From positions 1 to 64,000 of the forward strand of contig NZ_JAIQDG010000012.1 of assembly GCF_020037125.1 (NCBI RefSeq): a stretch of DNA of 64,000 nucleotides. Reading direction: 5' to 3'. Origin of the DNA: Myxococcus sp. RHSTA-1-4 (GTDB taxonomy: Bacteria > Myxococcota > Myxococcia > Myxococcales > Myxococcaceae). Below are positions 28,984 through 37,744 of this stretch, in pieces. A program made the position numbers and the translations under genes. Within the stretch, counting starts at the first letter, position 1; each line of letters begins with the position of its first letter. The notes below the pieces were generated by a model. That model worked only from the letters and a program-made list of their open reading frames with translations. It did not search any database and had not been told where the DNA came from.

Positions 28984-29862
28984 ATGAAGCCCGTTCTCCC
29001 CCACATCTCCCCACGCTCCACCGTCGCGGGCCTGTTCCTGGCGGGACTGGTGCTGGCCACGGCGCTGCCGGCGTCCGCCATGCCGGGTGCCGGCAAGACA
29101 CCGCGAGCCATCACCGAGGCCCAGCAGGACCTGCCGCCTGAGGTGAAGGGCGTGGACGTGCAGGAGCACCTGGGGGAGATGGTGCCGAAGGACGCGCGCT
29201 TCATGGACATGGAGGGGCGCGAGGTGAAGCTGGGCGACGTGCTTTCCAAGACGAAGCCCACCCTGCTGACGCTGGTGTATTACAACTGCCCCATGCTCTG
29301 TAACCTGGTCCTCAACGCCCAGGTGCAGGCCATGCGGGAGCTGGGGCTGGAGCTGGGGGAGGACTACGAGTCGGTGACTGTCAGCATCGACCCGGAGGAC
29401 ACCCCGGCGCAGAGCATGGAGCGCCGGCGGCGCCATCTGCAGTCCATGGGCAAGCCGGAGAGTGCCCCCTGGCACTTCCTCACCGGGACGGAGGGTGAAA
29501 TCCACCGGCTCGCGGAGGCGCTGGGCTTCAAGTACACGTATGACGCGAGCACGAAGCAGTATGCCCACCCCGCGGTGGTGCACGTGCTCACCCCCGAGGG
29601 CAGCATCTCCCGGTATCTCTACGGGACGACCTTCCCTCCCAAGGACATGAAGCTGGCGATTCTGGAGGCGGCCAACGGCCGCGTGGGCACCAGCTTCGAC
29701 CAGATTGTCATGTCCTGCTTCAAGTATGACACCGCCAGCCGGCGGTATGGCTTCTACATCTTCGGGTTCATCCGCCTGGGGGGGATTCTGGTGTTCACCG
29801 CCCTGGCGACGATGCTGATCTATTTCTGGAGGCGCGAGCTGAAGAAAGGCGCGGCGGCATGA
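28984..29862 (+). CDS. SCO1/SenC-family copper chaperone for cytochrome oxidase
   Basis: This 292-residue protein has a signal peptide, then a thioredoxin-like SCO domain with the copper-binding CPMLC motif (YYNCPMLCNLV) and the distal histidine in HPAVVHVL. A C-terminal transmembrane helix (GGILVFTALATMLIYFW) anchors it. SCO proteins deliver copper to the CuA site of oxidase subunit II, which is encoded by the next gene; the two genes overlap by four bases. The position between the ACIII and cox genes fits this role. Confidence 0.88.
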   Translation: MKPVLPHISPRSTVAGLFLAGLVLATALPASAMPGAGKTPRAITEAQQDLPPEVKGVDVQEHLGEMVPKDARFMDMEGREVKLGDVLSKTKPTLLTLVYYNCPMLCNLVLNAQVQAMRELGLELGEDYESVTVSIDPEDTPAQSMERRRRHLQSMGKPESAPWHFLTGTEGEIHRLAEALGFKYTYDASTKQYAHPAVVHVLTPEGSISRYLYGTTFPPKDMKLAILEAANGRVGTSFDQIVMSCFKYDTASRRYGFYIFGFIRLGGILVFTALATMLIYFWRRELKKGAAA

Positions 29863-30905
29863 GCGAGCTTCTCAACAACATCCTGTTCCTCCCGGAGGCC
29901 GCGTCCACGTTCGCGGAGCGGGTCGACATGCTGCATCACTTCGTCGTGGGTACGACGATGGTGATGTCGGCGGGCGTCGGCCTGGCGGCCCTGTTCTTCT
30001 TCTTCCGGTACCGCCGCCGTCTCCCGGCCCAGGCGACGGAGTACGTGGTCCCCACGCTGAAGACGGAGTTCCTCTTCGTCTCCGTGCCCCTCGTGTTCTT
30101 CCTGGCCTGGTTCGGCATCGGCTTCCGGGACTTCACCTTCGTCACCACGCCGCCCAAGGACTCGATGGATGTCTACGTCATGGGCAAGCAGTGGATGTGG
30201 AAGTTCGCCTACCCGGAGGGGCCCAACGGTGTGAATGTGCTTCACGTCCCGGCCAACCGCCCGGTGCGGCTGCTGATTACGTCCCGTGACGTGCTGCACT
30301 CCTTCTACGTCCCGTCCTTCCGCATCAAGATGGACGCGGTGCCGGGGCGCTACACGCAGATCTGGTTCGAGGCGACGAAGCCGGGCACGTACCAGGTGCT
30401 GTGCACCGAGTACTGCGGCCTGTCGCACTCGAAGATGCTGGCCGAGGTGGTGGTGCTCCCCCAGGAGGAGTTCGACGTCTGGATGAAGGAGCAGCGCCGC
30501 GGCCGGCTGCAGGACCGGCAGGACGCGCTGGCGGACACCTCGCTGGTGCCGCCGGTGGCCCGCATGGTGGAGCAGGGGCAGGTGCTCGCGGGCACCCAGG
30601 GCTGCCTGAAGTGCCACTCCGTGGACGGCTCGCAGCACATCGGCCCCACCTTCCTCGGCATGTATGACCGGGTGGAGCGGCTCCAGGACGGGCAGGACGT
30701 CCGCGTGGACGAGGCCTACATCACCCAGTCGATGATGGACCCGGGAGCCCACCTGGTCGTGGGCTACCAGAACGTGATGCCGACCTACCAGGGCAAGCTG
30801 CAGGGGCCGGAGACGGCCGCCATCGTCGAGTACATCAAGTCGCTGCGCACTCCGAACGTTCGCGAGAGCGCCTCCGAGGGACCCGCCTATGACGCCATCC
30901 AGTAG
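29859..30905 (+). CDS. coxB: Cytochrome c oxidase subunit II with fused cytochrome c (caa3 type)
   Basis: This 348-residue protein has two N-terminal transmembrane helices, a cupredoxin domain with CuA ligands (HSFYVPSF, then CTEYCGLSHSKM), and a C-terminal class I cytochrome c domain with the CLKCH heme site and NVMPTYQG as methionine ligand. The fusion is diagnostic of caa3-type A-family oxidases, which can take electrons directly from ACIII. It overlaps SCO1 at its start and coxA at its end. Confidence 0.94.
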   Translation: MSELLNNILFLPEAASTFAERVDMLHHFVVGTTMVMSAGVGLAALFFFFRYRRRLPAQATEYVVPTLKTEFLFVSVPLVFFLAWFGIGFRDFTFVTTPPKDSMDVYVMGKQWMWKFAYPEGPNGVNVLHVPANRPVRLLITSRDVLHSFYVPSFRIKMDAVPGRYTQIWFEATKPGTYQVLCTEYCGLSHSKMLAEVVVLPQEEFDVWMKEQRRGRLQDRQDALADTSLVPPVARMVEQGQVLAGTQGCLKCHSVDGSQHIGPTFLGMYDRVERLQDGQDVRVDEAYITQSMMDPGAHLVVGYQNVMPTYQGKLQGPETAAIVEYIKSLRTPNVRESASEGPAYDAIQ

Positions 30906-32559
30906 CATCGCAGCCCCGGGCGCCACCCCCGCGCACGAGGAGCACCACGACCACCACCCGAGCTACCTGGTCGACGGCACCACCATCCGTTCGTGGCTGC
31001 TGACCGTGGACCACAAGCGCATCGGGCTCATGTTCCTGTTCTGGGTCCTGCTGTTCTTCCTCGTGGGCGGCATCTTCGCGCTGCTCATCCGGGTGGAGCT
31101 GCTCACCCCGGGCCCGACCATCATGGACGCGATGACGTACAACCGTACGTTCACGCTCCATGGCCTGGTCATGATCTTCCTGTTCATGATTCCGGCCATC
31201 CCCGCCGTCTTCGGCAACTTCATGCTGCCGCTGATGCTGGGCGCCAAGGACGTGGCCTTCCCGCGGCTGAACCTGCTGTCGCTCTACATCTACCTGTTCG
31301 GCGCCGTGCTGGCGCTGTGGGGCATGCTCAACGGCGGCCTGGACACCGGGTGGACGTTCTACACGCCGTACAGCGCGCACACGACGACGACGGTGGCGCC
31401 GGTGCTCTTCGGCGCGTTCATCATCGGGTTCAGCTCCATCGTCACGGGCATCAACTTCATCGTCACCTGCCACACCATGCGGGCGCCGGGCATCACCTGG
31501 TTCAAGATGCCGCTGTTCGTGTGGGCCCTCTACGCCACGAGCTGCATCCAGGTGCTGGCCACGCCGGTCATCGGCCTGCTGCTGGTGCTGGTGGCGGTGG
31601 AGAACATCTCCGGTATCGGCATGTTCGACCCCGCGCGCGGCGGCGACCCGATGCTGTTCCAGCACCTGTTCTGGTTCTACAGCCACCCGGCCGTGTACAT
31701 CATGGTGCTGCCGGCCTTCGGTGTGATGAGCGAGGTGGTCGCCGCGTTCAGCCGGAAGAACATCTTCGGCTACCGCGCGGTGGCGTACTCCAGCCTGGGC
31801 ATCGCCTTCGTGGGCTTCTTCGCCTGGGGCCACCACATGTTCGTGTCCGGCCAGTCCACGTTCGCCGCCGGTATGTTCGGCGCGCTGACGATGCTGGTGG
31901 GCGTGTTCACCGCCATCAAGGTCTTCAACTGGGTGGGCACCGTCTACAAGGGCGCCGTGGACTTCAAGACGCCCTTCGCCTACTTCTGCGGCTTCCTGTT
32001 CTTCACCGTCTTCGGCGGCATGACGGGAATCGCGCTGGGCACGGTGTCGCTGGACGTCGCGTGGCACGACACCTACTTCGTGGTGGCGCACTTCCACTTC
32101 ATCATGGTGGGAGCGACCATCATGGCCTTCCTGGCGGCGCTCCACTACTGGTTCCCGAAGATGTTCGGGCGCATGTACCACGAGGGGTGGGGCCTGGTGT
32201 CCGCGGCGCTCATCATCCTGGGCTTCAACGCCACGTTCATCCCCCAGTTCCTGCTGGGCAACAACGGCATGCCGCGCCGCTACTACGAGTACCCCGAGCG
32301 CTTCCAGGCGCTGAACGTGGCCTCCACGGCGGGCGCCTCGCTGCTGGCCTTCGGCTTCATCATCATCGCCATGTACCTGACGTACGCGCTGGTGTACGGA
32401 AGGGCGGCCGGAAAGAACCCGTGGCGCAGCAAGGGCTACGAGTGGCTGACCGAGTCCCCGCCGCCGACCCACAACTTCGTGGGTCCGCAGCCGACCTACC
32501 CCGAGGAGCCGCACTTCTACGTGGATCCGAAGAAGGCCGAGGTGCCCGATGCAGTCTAG
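30889..32559 (+). CDS. coxA: Cytochrome c oxidase subunit I
   Basis: This 556-residue heme-copper oxidase subunit has twelve transmembrane helices. The heme and CuB ligands are in TLHGLVMIF, FWFYSHPAVYIMVLP, GHHMFV and VVAHFHFIMVG. The histidine-tyrosine crosslink region HPAVYIM is normal. It reduces oxygen to water and pumps protons. The ATG overlaps the end of coxB by 17 bases. The N-terminal extension is rich in histidine (HEEHHDHHPSY), which is unusual but outside the catalytic core. Confidence 0.95.
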   Translation: MTPSSSIAAPGATPAHEEHHDHHPSYLVDGTTIRSWLLTVDHKRIGLMFLFWVLLFFLVGGIFALLIRVELLTPGPTIMDAMTYNRTFTLHGLVMIFLFMIPAIPAVFGNFMLPLMLGAKDVAFPRLNLLSLYIYLFGAVLALWGMLNGGLDTGWTFYTPYSAHTTTTVAPVLFGAFIIGFSSIVTGINFIVTCHTMRAPGITWFKMPLFVWALYATSCIQVLATPVIGLLLVLVAVENISGIGMFDPARGGDPMLFQHLFWFYSHPAVYIMVLPAFGVMSEVVAAFSRKNIFGYRAVAYSSLGIAFVGFFAWGHHMFVSGQSTFAAGMFGALTMLVGVFTAIKVFNWVGTVYKGAVDFKTPFAYFCGFLFFTVFGGMTGIALGTVSLDVAWHDTYFVVAHFHFIMVGATIMAFLAALHYWFPKMFGRMYHEGWGLVSAALIILGFNATFIPQFLLGNNGMPRRYYEYPERFQALNVASTAGASLLAFGFIIIAMYLTYALVYGRAAGKNPWRSKGYEWLTESPPPTHNFVGPQPTYPEEPHFYVDPKKAEVPDAV

Positions 32560-33214
32560 TGTCTCCACCGCCGGGGCGGCGGCTCCCGTCCCTCGGCTCG
32601 CCATGCACTTCGCCTCGCTCGAGGTGCAGAACCATGCCGCGCGCCTGGGAATGTGGCTGTTCCTGGCGACGGAAATCCTGCTCTTCGCGGGCCTCTTCGT
32701 CTGCTACGGCGTCTACCGCTTCCTGTTCCCGGACGCGTGGGCCGCCAGCAGCCGCAGCCTGGACCTGACGCTGGGCACGGTGAACACCGTGGTGCTCATC
32801 ACCTCGTCGCTCACCGCGGCGCTCGCGGTGCACTACGCGAAGGAGGGGAAGAACAAGGCGGTGGCGGTGCAGATTGCCCTCACCCTGCTGATGGCCTGCG
32901 GCTTCCTCGTCATCAAGTACTTCGAGTACTCGCACAAGTTCCACATCGGCACGCTGCCGGGCCGCTACTACTTCTACGAAGGCATCCAGCTGCCGGGCGC
33001 GCCGCTGTACTTCACGGTGTACTTCTTCTCCACCGCCCTGCACGGCCTGCACGTCCTCATCGGGATGGCGGTGCTGACCTTCTCCATGGTGCGAGCGTTG
33101 AAGAAGGCGGACTTCGGTCCGAACAACTACACCATGGTCGAGCTGGGCAGCATGTACTGGCACCTCGTCGACCTCGTGTGGATCTTCCTCTTCCCGATGC
33201 TGTACCTCGTCTGA
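32549..33214 (+). CDS. coxC: Cytochrome c oxidase subunit III
   Basis: This 221-residue membrane protein has about five to six helices and the family segments LGMWLFLATEILLFAGLF, TVYFFSTALHGLHVLIGM and YWHLVDLVWIFLFPMLYLV. It begins inside the last codons of coxA and is followed by the subunit IV gene. It supports the catalytic subunit in the bacterial caa3 oxidase. Confidence 0.93.
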   Translation: MQSSVSTAGAAAPVPRLAMHFASLEVQNHAARLGMWLFLATEILLFAGLFVCYGVYRFLFPDAWAASSRSLDLTLGTVNTVVLITSSLTAALAVHYAKEGKNKAVAVQIALTLLMACGFLVIKYFEYSHKFHIGTLPGRYYFYEGIQLPGAPLYFTVYFFSTALHGLHVLIGMAVLTFSMVRALKKADFGPNNYTMVELGSMYWHLVDLVWIFLFPMLYLV

Positions 33215-33228
33215 AGGGCTGCCCGACC

Positions 33229-33672
33229 ATGGCCATTGCCAACGAATCCCGCCAGGAAGACCGCAACATGCGCGAGGAGCATCACGGCGCCGGGCGCTAC
33301 TGGGTCATCTGGGCCGCGCTGCTGGTGCTGACGGCCATCACCTACGTCACCGGCCGCATGCACATGCCGACCTTCGGCCTGCTGCTGGCGCTCATCATCG
33401 CCACGACGAAGGGCACGCTGGTGGCGCTGTACTTCATGCACCTGGCCGATCACCGGGGCGCCAACCGGCTGGTGTTCGCCGTCTCCATCCTCTTCGTGAT
33501 TCTGATGCTGATTGCGCCGCTGGCGGACGTCGGTACCCGCTACCGCGGCTCCAACCCGCCGGGCTCGCAGTACAGCGACCTGCAGGCGGTGGACATCGGC
33601 GCCAACGCGCAGCAGGGCCGGTACGGCGGCCAGAACAAGCCGGACACCTCCGAGCAGTCCGAGGGCCACTAG
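33229..33672 (+). CDS. coxD: Cytochrome c oxidase subunit IV (CtaF/CoxD-like)
   Basis: This 147-residue protein has three membrane helices (YWVIWAALLVLTAITYV, FGLLLALIIATTKGTLVALY and LVFAVSILFVILMLIAPLA) with the family motif TKGTLVALYFMHL. A hydrophilic glutamine- and glycine-rich tail follows. It is the last gene of the operon, ahead of a strong terminator. Confidence 0.85.
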   Translation: MAIANESRQEDRNMREEHHGAGRYWVIWAALLVLTAITYVTGRMHMPTFGLLLALIIATTKGTLVALYFMHLADHRGANRLVFAVSILFVILMLIAPLADVGTRYRGSNPPGSQYSDLQAVDIGANAQQGRYGGQNKPDTSEQSEGH

Positions 33673-33706
33673 CCCTCCGTGGGGCGGGGTGCCCCACCCC
33701 ACGCAC

Positions 33707-33744
33707 GCGGCGCCGAGGGACCTCCCCGGCGCCGCGTTGCTTTT
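33707..33744 (+). terminator. Terminator of the act-cox operon
   Basis: An 8-bp perfect stem (GCGGCGCC / GGCGCCGC) with a 13-base loop is followed by GTTGCTTTT. This is a strong intrinsic terminator, 34 bases after the last oxidase gene, and it may also serve the converging gene at its other side. Confidence 0.8.
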
Positions 33745-33749
33745 GCGGG

Positions 33750-34751
33750 CTACAGCTTCACCTCGAGGTTGAGGGCCAGCGCGGTGTCGGTGGACACCTT
33801 GCCCTGGGGCGGCTCGCTGTCGTGCTTCACCTGGAAGCTGGTGCTCAGCGACAGGGCCTCCGTCAGCCCCACGGAGAGCTGCGTCTGGCTGTTGAGCAGC
33901 ATGCGCGAGTCGCCGATGACGCTGACAATCACTTCCACGTCCTCCTTGAAGAGGACGTCCTTGCTGAGGCCGTAGCGGAACACCGCGCCGAAGCGGGGGC
34001 CGCCCAGGTCCACGTCCTCCAAATCCAGCCGCGTGGGGTAGTACTGGAAGCGCGTCTCGTAGGCGTAGCGGAAGGCGGCGTCCGTGCGGAGGTAGGACTC
34101 CTTGCCCTCCGGCGACTTCTCGTCCCACCACAGCACGCCGAGACCGCCTTCACCGTAGCTGCGCGACTCCACGCTCTTCACGTGGTCCGTCTCGGCGCCG
34201 CCCAGCAGGTAGCCGCTGAGCACCTGGGTGAAGCGGCGGTCTCCGCGAATCTCCACGCCCGCGTTGAGGGCCACCACCTGGGAGACGGCCTCGTCGCCCT
34301 CCACCTCGGGCGGGCGGCTGCGGCCGTAGGCGCCGAACGCCTTGACGGCGTAGATCCAGTGCTCCGTCTTGCGCTGCGCGCTGGCGAGGCCGCTGAAGGT
34401 GAAGGTGGAGGCATTGCCCGTCAGCGAGATGAGGCCCGCGCCCAGGGTGACGTCCCACACGTCCTTCCTCTCGGCGGGGGCGGCGGCCGCGGGCGCGGCG
34501 GGGGCAGCGGCACCGGGGGCGGGAGGCGGGGCGGCGGCCGTGGCGGCGCGCTCGGCGGCCTCGGCGGCGCGGGCGCTGGCCTCGGCGGCGCGCTCGGCGG
34601 CGGCGGCGGCACGCTCGGCGGCGGCGGCGGCGCGCTCCTCGGGGCTGGCGGGGGCGGCCTCGGCGGCCGGGGCCGCGGGCGCGGCGGGCGGAGTGGGAGC
34701 AGGCGCCTGGGCCTGCAGGGACGTGGCAATCAACAGCGCGGCGGAAAGCAT
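33750..34751 (-). CDS. DUF481-type outer-membrane protein with Ala/Glu/Arg-rich stalk
   Basis: This 333-residue protein has a signal peptide (MLSAALLIATSLQAQA), then about 85 residues of low-complexity alanine/proline and imperfect AAERAA repeats that predict a helical stalk. The C-terminal 225 residues are beta-rich, ending NLEVKL. Repeated aromatic strands (FAYRYAYETRF-like, YEGGLGVLWWDE) match DUF481 outer-membrane beta-barrels. It may tether the barrel to peptidoglycan or space it from the surface. The start is ATG 34751. Confidence 0.65.
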   Translation of the reverse strand: MLSAALLIATSLQAQAPAPTPPAAPAAPAAEAAPASPEERAAAAAERAAAAAERAAEASARAAEAAERAATAAAPPPAPGAAAPAAPAAAAPAERKDVWDVTLGAGLISLTGNASTFTFSGLASAQRKTEHWIYAVKAFGAYGRSRPPEVEGDEAVSQVVALNAGVEIRGDRRFTQVLSGYLLGGAETDHVKSVESRSYGEGGLGVLWWDEKSPEGKESYLRTDAAFRYAYETRFQYYPTRLDLEDVDLGGPRFGAVFRYGLSKDVLFKEDVEVIVSVIGDSRMLLNSQTQLSVGLTEALSLSTSFQVKHDSEPPQGKVSTDTALALNLEVKL

Positions 34752-34872
34752 CGAGTCTCCAGGTTGAGCTGCCGGTAGTACCGGCGCGGCCCCTTCCTGC
34801 TCAAAGAGGGCCCGTGATTCAATCCTCAATGTGGTTGATTCAGCCGCCCCGGCCCTCCGAGGAGGCCCTCCG

Positions 34873-35538
34873 ATGAGCCCCGCCCGACTCCTGCTGCTGT
34901 CCCTCCTGCTGCTGCCGGGCCTGGCCGCCGCCCAGCGCGTCACCGTCCCCGTGGACGTGGGCGTGGGCCCCGCCGCATTCCTCTTCTTCGGGCCTGTCTT
35001 CGAGGACCAGCCCATCCACACCGGCCTGAAGCTGTCCGTGGACGCGGTGCTGGACCGGGAGTGGCTGAGGAAGAACCAGCGCCTCATCCCCAGGCGCTAC
35101 CGGAAACAGGCACAGCAGATGGACGAGATTCGCATCTCCCCGTCCATCCTCATCCCGGACTCGCTCATCATCTCCCCCAAGCTGCGCGACACCGGCATGT
35201 ACGGCGCCACGTGGAAGCCGCTGTCGCTGGGCCTGCCGCTGTCCTCCAGCCCGGCGCGCTTCTCCGTGGGGGCGGGGCTGCTGCTGACGTACGCCTACCT
35301 GCACTCGGACACGCTGGAGGACACCCACTTCCTGCGGCCCGGCGCGTCGCTGGGCGTGGACCTGGAGCTCCAGCTCTCCAAGAGCTTCCTCGTCGGCGTG
35401 GGCTGGGAGTCCGCCTTCTACGTGCCGCAGGAGCTGGGCGGGCTCGGGCTGCCGGAGCGCCTGCGCGACGGCATCTTCCACGTGGGACAGGCGTACCTGC
35501 AGCTCCACTTCCGCTTCCCCTACACCACCCGGCTGTGA
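34873..35538 (+). CDS. Secreted beta-rich outer-membrane protein
   Basis: This 221-residue protein has a clear signal peptide (ARLLLLSLLLLPGLAAAQ). Afterwards come alternating hydrophobic and polar strands with glycine and aromatic ends, finishing LHFRFPYTTRL, which fits a small outer-membrane barrel. The start has AGGAGG seven bases upstream. It is divergent from the DUF481 gene, so both could be regulated from the shared 120-base gap. The function is unknown. Confidence 0.55.
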   Translation: MSPARLLLLSLLLLPGLAAAQRVTVPVDVGVGPAAFLFFGPVFEDQPIHTGLKLSVDAVLDREWLRKNQRLIPRRYRKQAQQMDEIRISPSILIPDSLIISPKLRDTGMYGATWKPLSLGLPLSSSPARFSVGAGLLLTYAYLHSDTLEDTHFLRPGASLGVDLELQLSKSFLVGVGWESAFYVPQELGGLGLPERLRDGIFHVGQAYLQLHFRFPYTTRL

Positions 35539-35547
35539 GCCCCCGCC

Positions 35548-36504
35548 ATGCACCTGGTCCTTGCCACCGAATCCCAGAAGGCCGAGAGAGACCGCGTCAC
35601 CCACTCCGCCTGGGGCTCTCCGCTCACCGTGGAGCAGTTCCACCAGCGGGAGGTGCGGCTGCGCGCCCACCCCTGGTGCCGCGAGGGCATGCGCACGTGG
35701 CTGCTTCAAGCGGATGACGGGCGCGTGCTGGCCTCGTGCGAGAGCTTCCACAACGACAGCTACCTGCGCGGCCCGGACGGCGGGTACACCGCCGGCGACA
35801 GCTTCTCCATCGCCAGCGTCTTCACCGAGGAGTCCCTGCGCGGCCACGGCCATGCCTCGCGGCTGATGGACCTCGTGGCCGCCGAGCTGGAGCGCGCCTC
35901 GCCGCGGGGCCATGCCGCGGTCCTCTTCTCGGACGTGGGGGCGCCGCTCTACCGCCGCTCCGGCTACGTGGAGGCCCCCGCGTGGGACTGGCACCTGCCG
36001 GCCCGCGAGGGCCTGTCCACCCGCCGCGTGGACTCGCTGCTGAAGGACGCGGACGTGACGGCGGCGCTGGAGCGGATGCGGCGGCCGAGCGTGCCCTTCT
36101 TCCTCTGGCCGAGCCCGGCGCAGGTGGACTGGCACCTGGAGCGGGAGCGCATCTACGCGGAGCTGCTCCGCCGTCCCCGCCCCGAGGCGTGTGGCGCGGC
36201 GGTGGGCGACTCCACCGCGCTGTGGGCGATGATGGCCCGCTACGGCGAGCTGGTGGTGCTGATGCTCGACGCGCGCTCCGAGGAGGACGCCGCCGCGCTG
36301 CTGGAGACGGCCGGGGCCCTGGCGCACCGGGCCGGGCTGGCGAAGGTGGTGCTGTGGGAGGAGCCGAACACCCTGCCCTGGGTGACCCGGGTCCCCGGCG
36401 CCACCCGCGTGGCGAGGGACGGCGCCCTGCCCATGCTGCGGCCCCTGCGCCCCGGGCTGCCGGCCGCCCCGGACGTCCCCTTCCCTCGCGCGCTCTGGGT
36501 GTGA
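35548..36504 (+). CDS. GNAT-like N-acetyltransferase, two-domain
   Basis: This 318-residue protein has an N-terminal GNAT fold: FSIASVFTEESLRGHGHASRLM contains the acetyl-CoA-binding R/Q-x-x-G-x-G/A loop, followed by AAVLFSDVGAPLYRRSGY, the usual beta5-alpha4 region. The C-terminal half is a second mixed domain without a clear motif. The overall layout recalls the fungal lysine acetyltransferase LYC1, but this is a weak guess. It starts nine bases after the preceding stop. Confidence 0.65.
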   Translation: MHLVLATESQKAERDRVTHSAWGSPLTVEQFHQREVRLRAHPWCREGMRTWLLQADDGRVLASCESFHNDSYLRGPDGGYTAGDSFSIASVFTEESLRGHGHASRLMDLVAAELERASPRGHAAVLFSDVGAPLYRRSGYVEAPAWDWHLPAREGLSTRRVDSLLKDADVTAALERMRRPSVPFFLWPSPAQVDWHLERERIYAELLRRPRPEACGAAVGDSTALWAMMARYGELVVLMLDARSEEDAAALLETAGALAHRAGLAKVVLWEEPNTLPWVTRVPGATRVARDGALPMLRPLRPGLPAAPDVPFPRALWV

Positions 36505-36524
36505 GCGCCGGATAGGATGGGGCC

Positions 36525-37667
36525 ATGGCCAAGCGCACCCGCATCATCGAGGGGACCTGGAACTGCACGTCCTGTGACACGAAGGGCATCCCCGCGCGCC
36601 ACAAGGTATGCCCGAGCTGCGGCAACCCGCGCGAGCTGACGGGGAAGGAGTCGGAGTTCGACTTCGGCGGGGTGGACGCGAAGAGCGGCAAGTCGCTGCG
36701 CGAGGGCGTCACGGACGAGCCGGCGCTGGAGCTGGCCGCCGCGGGCGAGGACTGGTTCTGCGCCTATTGCGGCGCCTCCAACCGGGGAGACCTGCCCCGC
36801 TGCAAGCAGTGCAACGCGGAGCGCACGGACGACGCGAAGGCGGCGGTGAGCCGGGAGCTGCCCTCCCCCGCGGAGGCCCCGCCCGCGCCCCCGCCGAAGA
36901 AGGGCCTGGGGAAGAAGGCGTGGCTCGCGCTGGGCCTGCTGTTCTCCTGCTGCTTCGGCACCGGCGTGTTCGGCATCTGGGCCGGCAGCACACACGAGTA
37001 CCCCGGAAGCGTGACGGGCACCGCGTGGCAGCGCTCCGTGGTGCGCGAGCGCTTCAGCCCGGTGGTGAAGACGGGCTGGCGGGACGAGCTGAGCACCACC
37101 GCCCCCCGCATGCCCGTCAACGGCGCCGGCGAGGTGGCGGGCGTGGCCAACATGCGTGACTGCGTGTCGCGCCAGCGAGGCACGCGCCGGGTGGCGGACG
37201 GCACGGAGCGGGTGTGCCGGACGAAGACGCGGAAGGTGGCCTGCGGCACGGAGGAGAAGTGCCGCCGCCGCGACAAGGGCAACGGCTTCGTGGAGGAGGT
37301 GTGCGAGGACGTCACGAAGTACTGCAGCGAGAGCTACGAGGACTGCCAGAACGAGACGCGCTACCGCACCGAGCCCGTCTACGCGCTCCAATGCGCCTAC
37401 GACACCTACGAGTGGAAGGAAGTGGACCGCCGCGAGACGTCCGGCACGGATGACCGGCCGCGCTGGCCGGAGCTGACGGCGAGCGGCGTGGACCGGCTGC
37501 GCCGCGAGGAGAAGTACTCCGTGCGCATCCGCTACGAGGACGACGGCGAGAAGGAGCACGTGCTGGAGCCGAAGAGCGAGCAGGAGTTCCTCACGTGGAA
37601 GAAGGGCCAGGGCGCCACCCTCACGGTGACGAACCTGGGGAAGGTGGAGCAGGCCGTCCCGCGTTGA
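36525..37667 (+). CDS. Tandem zinc-ribbon membrane protein with cysteine-rich exterior
   Basis: This 380-residue protein has two zinc-ribbon motifs of the RanBP2-like type: CTSCDTKG...CPSCGNPRE (residues about 13-37) and CAYCGAS...CKQCNAER (about 84-103). One transmembrane helix follows near residue 130-150 (WLALGLLFSCCFGTGVFGIW). The C-terminal domain of about 230 residues contains about nine cysteines and many charged residues. A protein with cytosolic zinc fingers and a disulfide-capable outer domain could be a membrane sensor or receptor, but no known family was recognised. Confidence 0.6.
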   Translation: MAKRTRIIEGTWNCTSCDTKGIPARHKVCPSCGNPRELTGKESEFDFGGVDAKSGKSLREGVTDEPALELAAAGEDWFCAYCGASNRGDLPRCKQCNAERTDDAKAAVSRELPSPAEAPPAPPPKKGLGKKAWLALGLLFSCCFGTGVFGIWAGSTHEYPGSVTGTAWQRSVVRERFSPVVKTGWRDELSTTAPRMPVNGAGEVAGVANMRDCVSRQRGTRRVADGTERVCRTKTRKVACGTEEKCRRRDKGNGFVEEVCEDVTKYCSESYEDCQNETRYRTEPVYALQCAYDTYEWKEVDRRETSGTDDRPRWPELTASGVDRLRREEKYSVRIRYEDDGEKEHVLEPKSEQEFLTWKKGQGATLTVTNLGKVEQAVPR

Positions 37668-37682
37668 GTCACCGAGTCACCG

Positions 37683-37729
37683 AGCCCCGTGCGCGAGGCG
37701 CACCCAAGCCCCGTGCGCGAGGCGCACCC
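37683..37729 (+). repeat. Tandem 23-bp repeat, each containing a hairpin
   Basis: Two identical 23-base copies (37683-37705 and 37707-37729) are separated by one base. Each carries a six-base inverted repeat (GTGCGC gag GCGCAC). They sit between the zinc-ribbon gene and the YkgJ gene, and just before them GAGTCACC is also repeated. They could act as a terminator pair, a protein-binding site, or be the scar of a slippage duplication. Confidence 0.7.
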
Positions 37730-37744
37730 GAGGTTTCCCAACCC

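Noticed and set aside
34421-34767. Alanine/proline-rich frames opposite the DUF481 stalk
   Set aside because: These are by-products of the low-complexity repeat; the coding strand is settled by the signal peptide and barrel.
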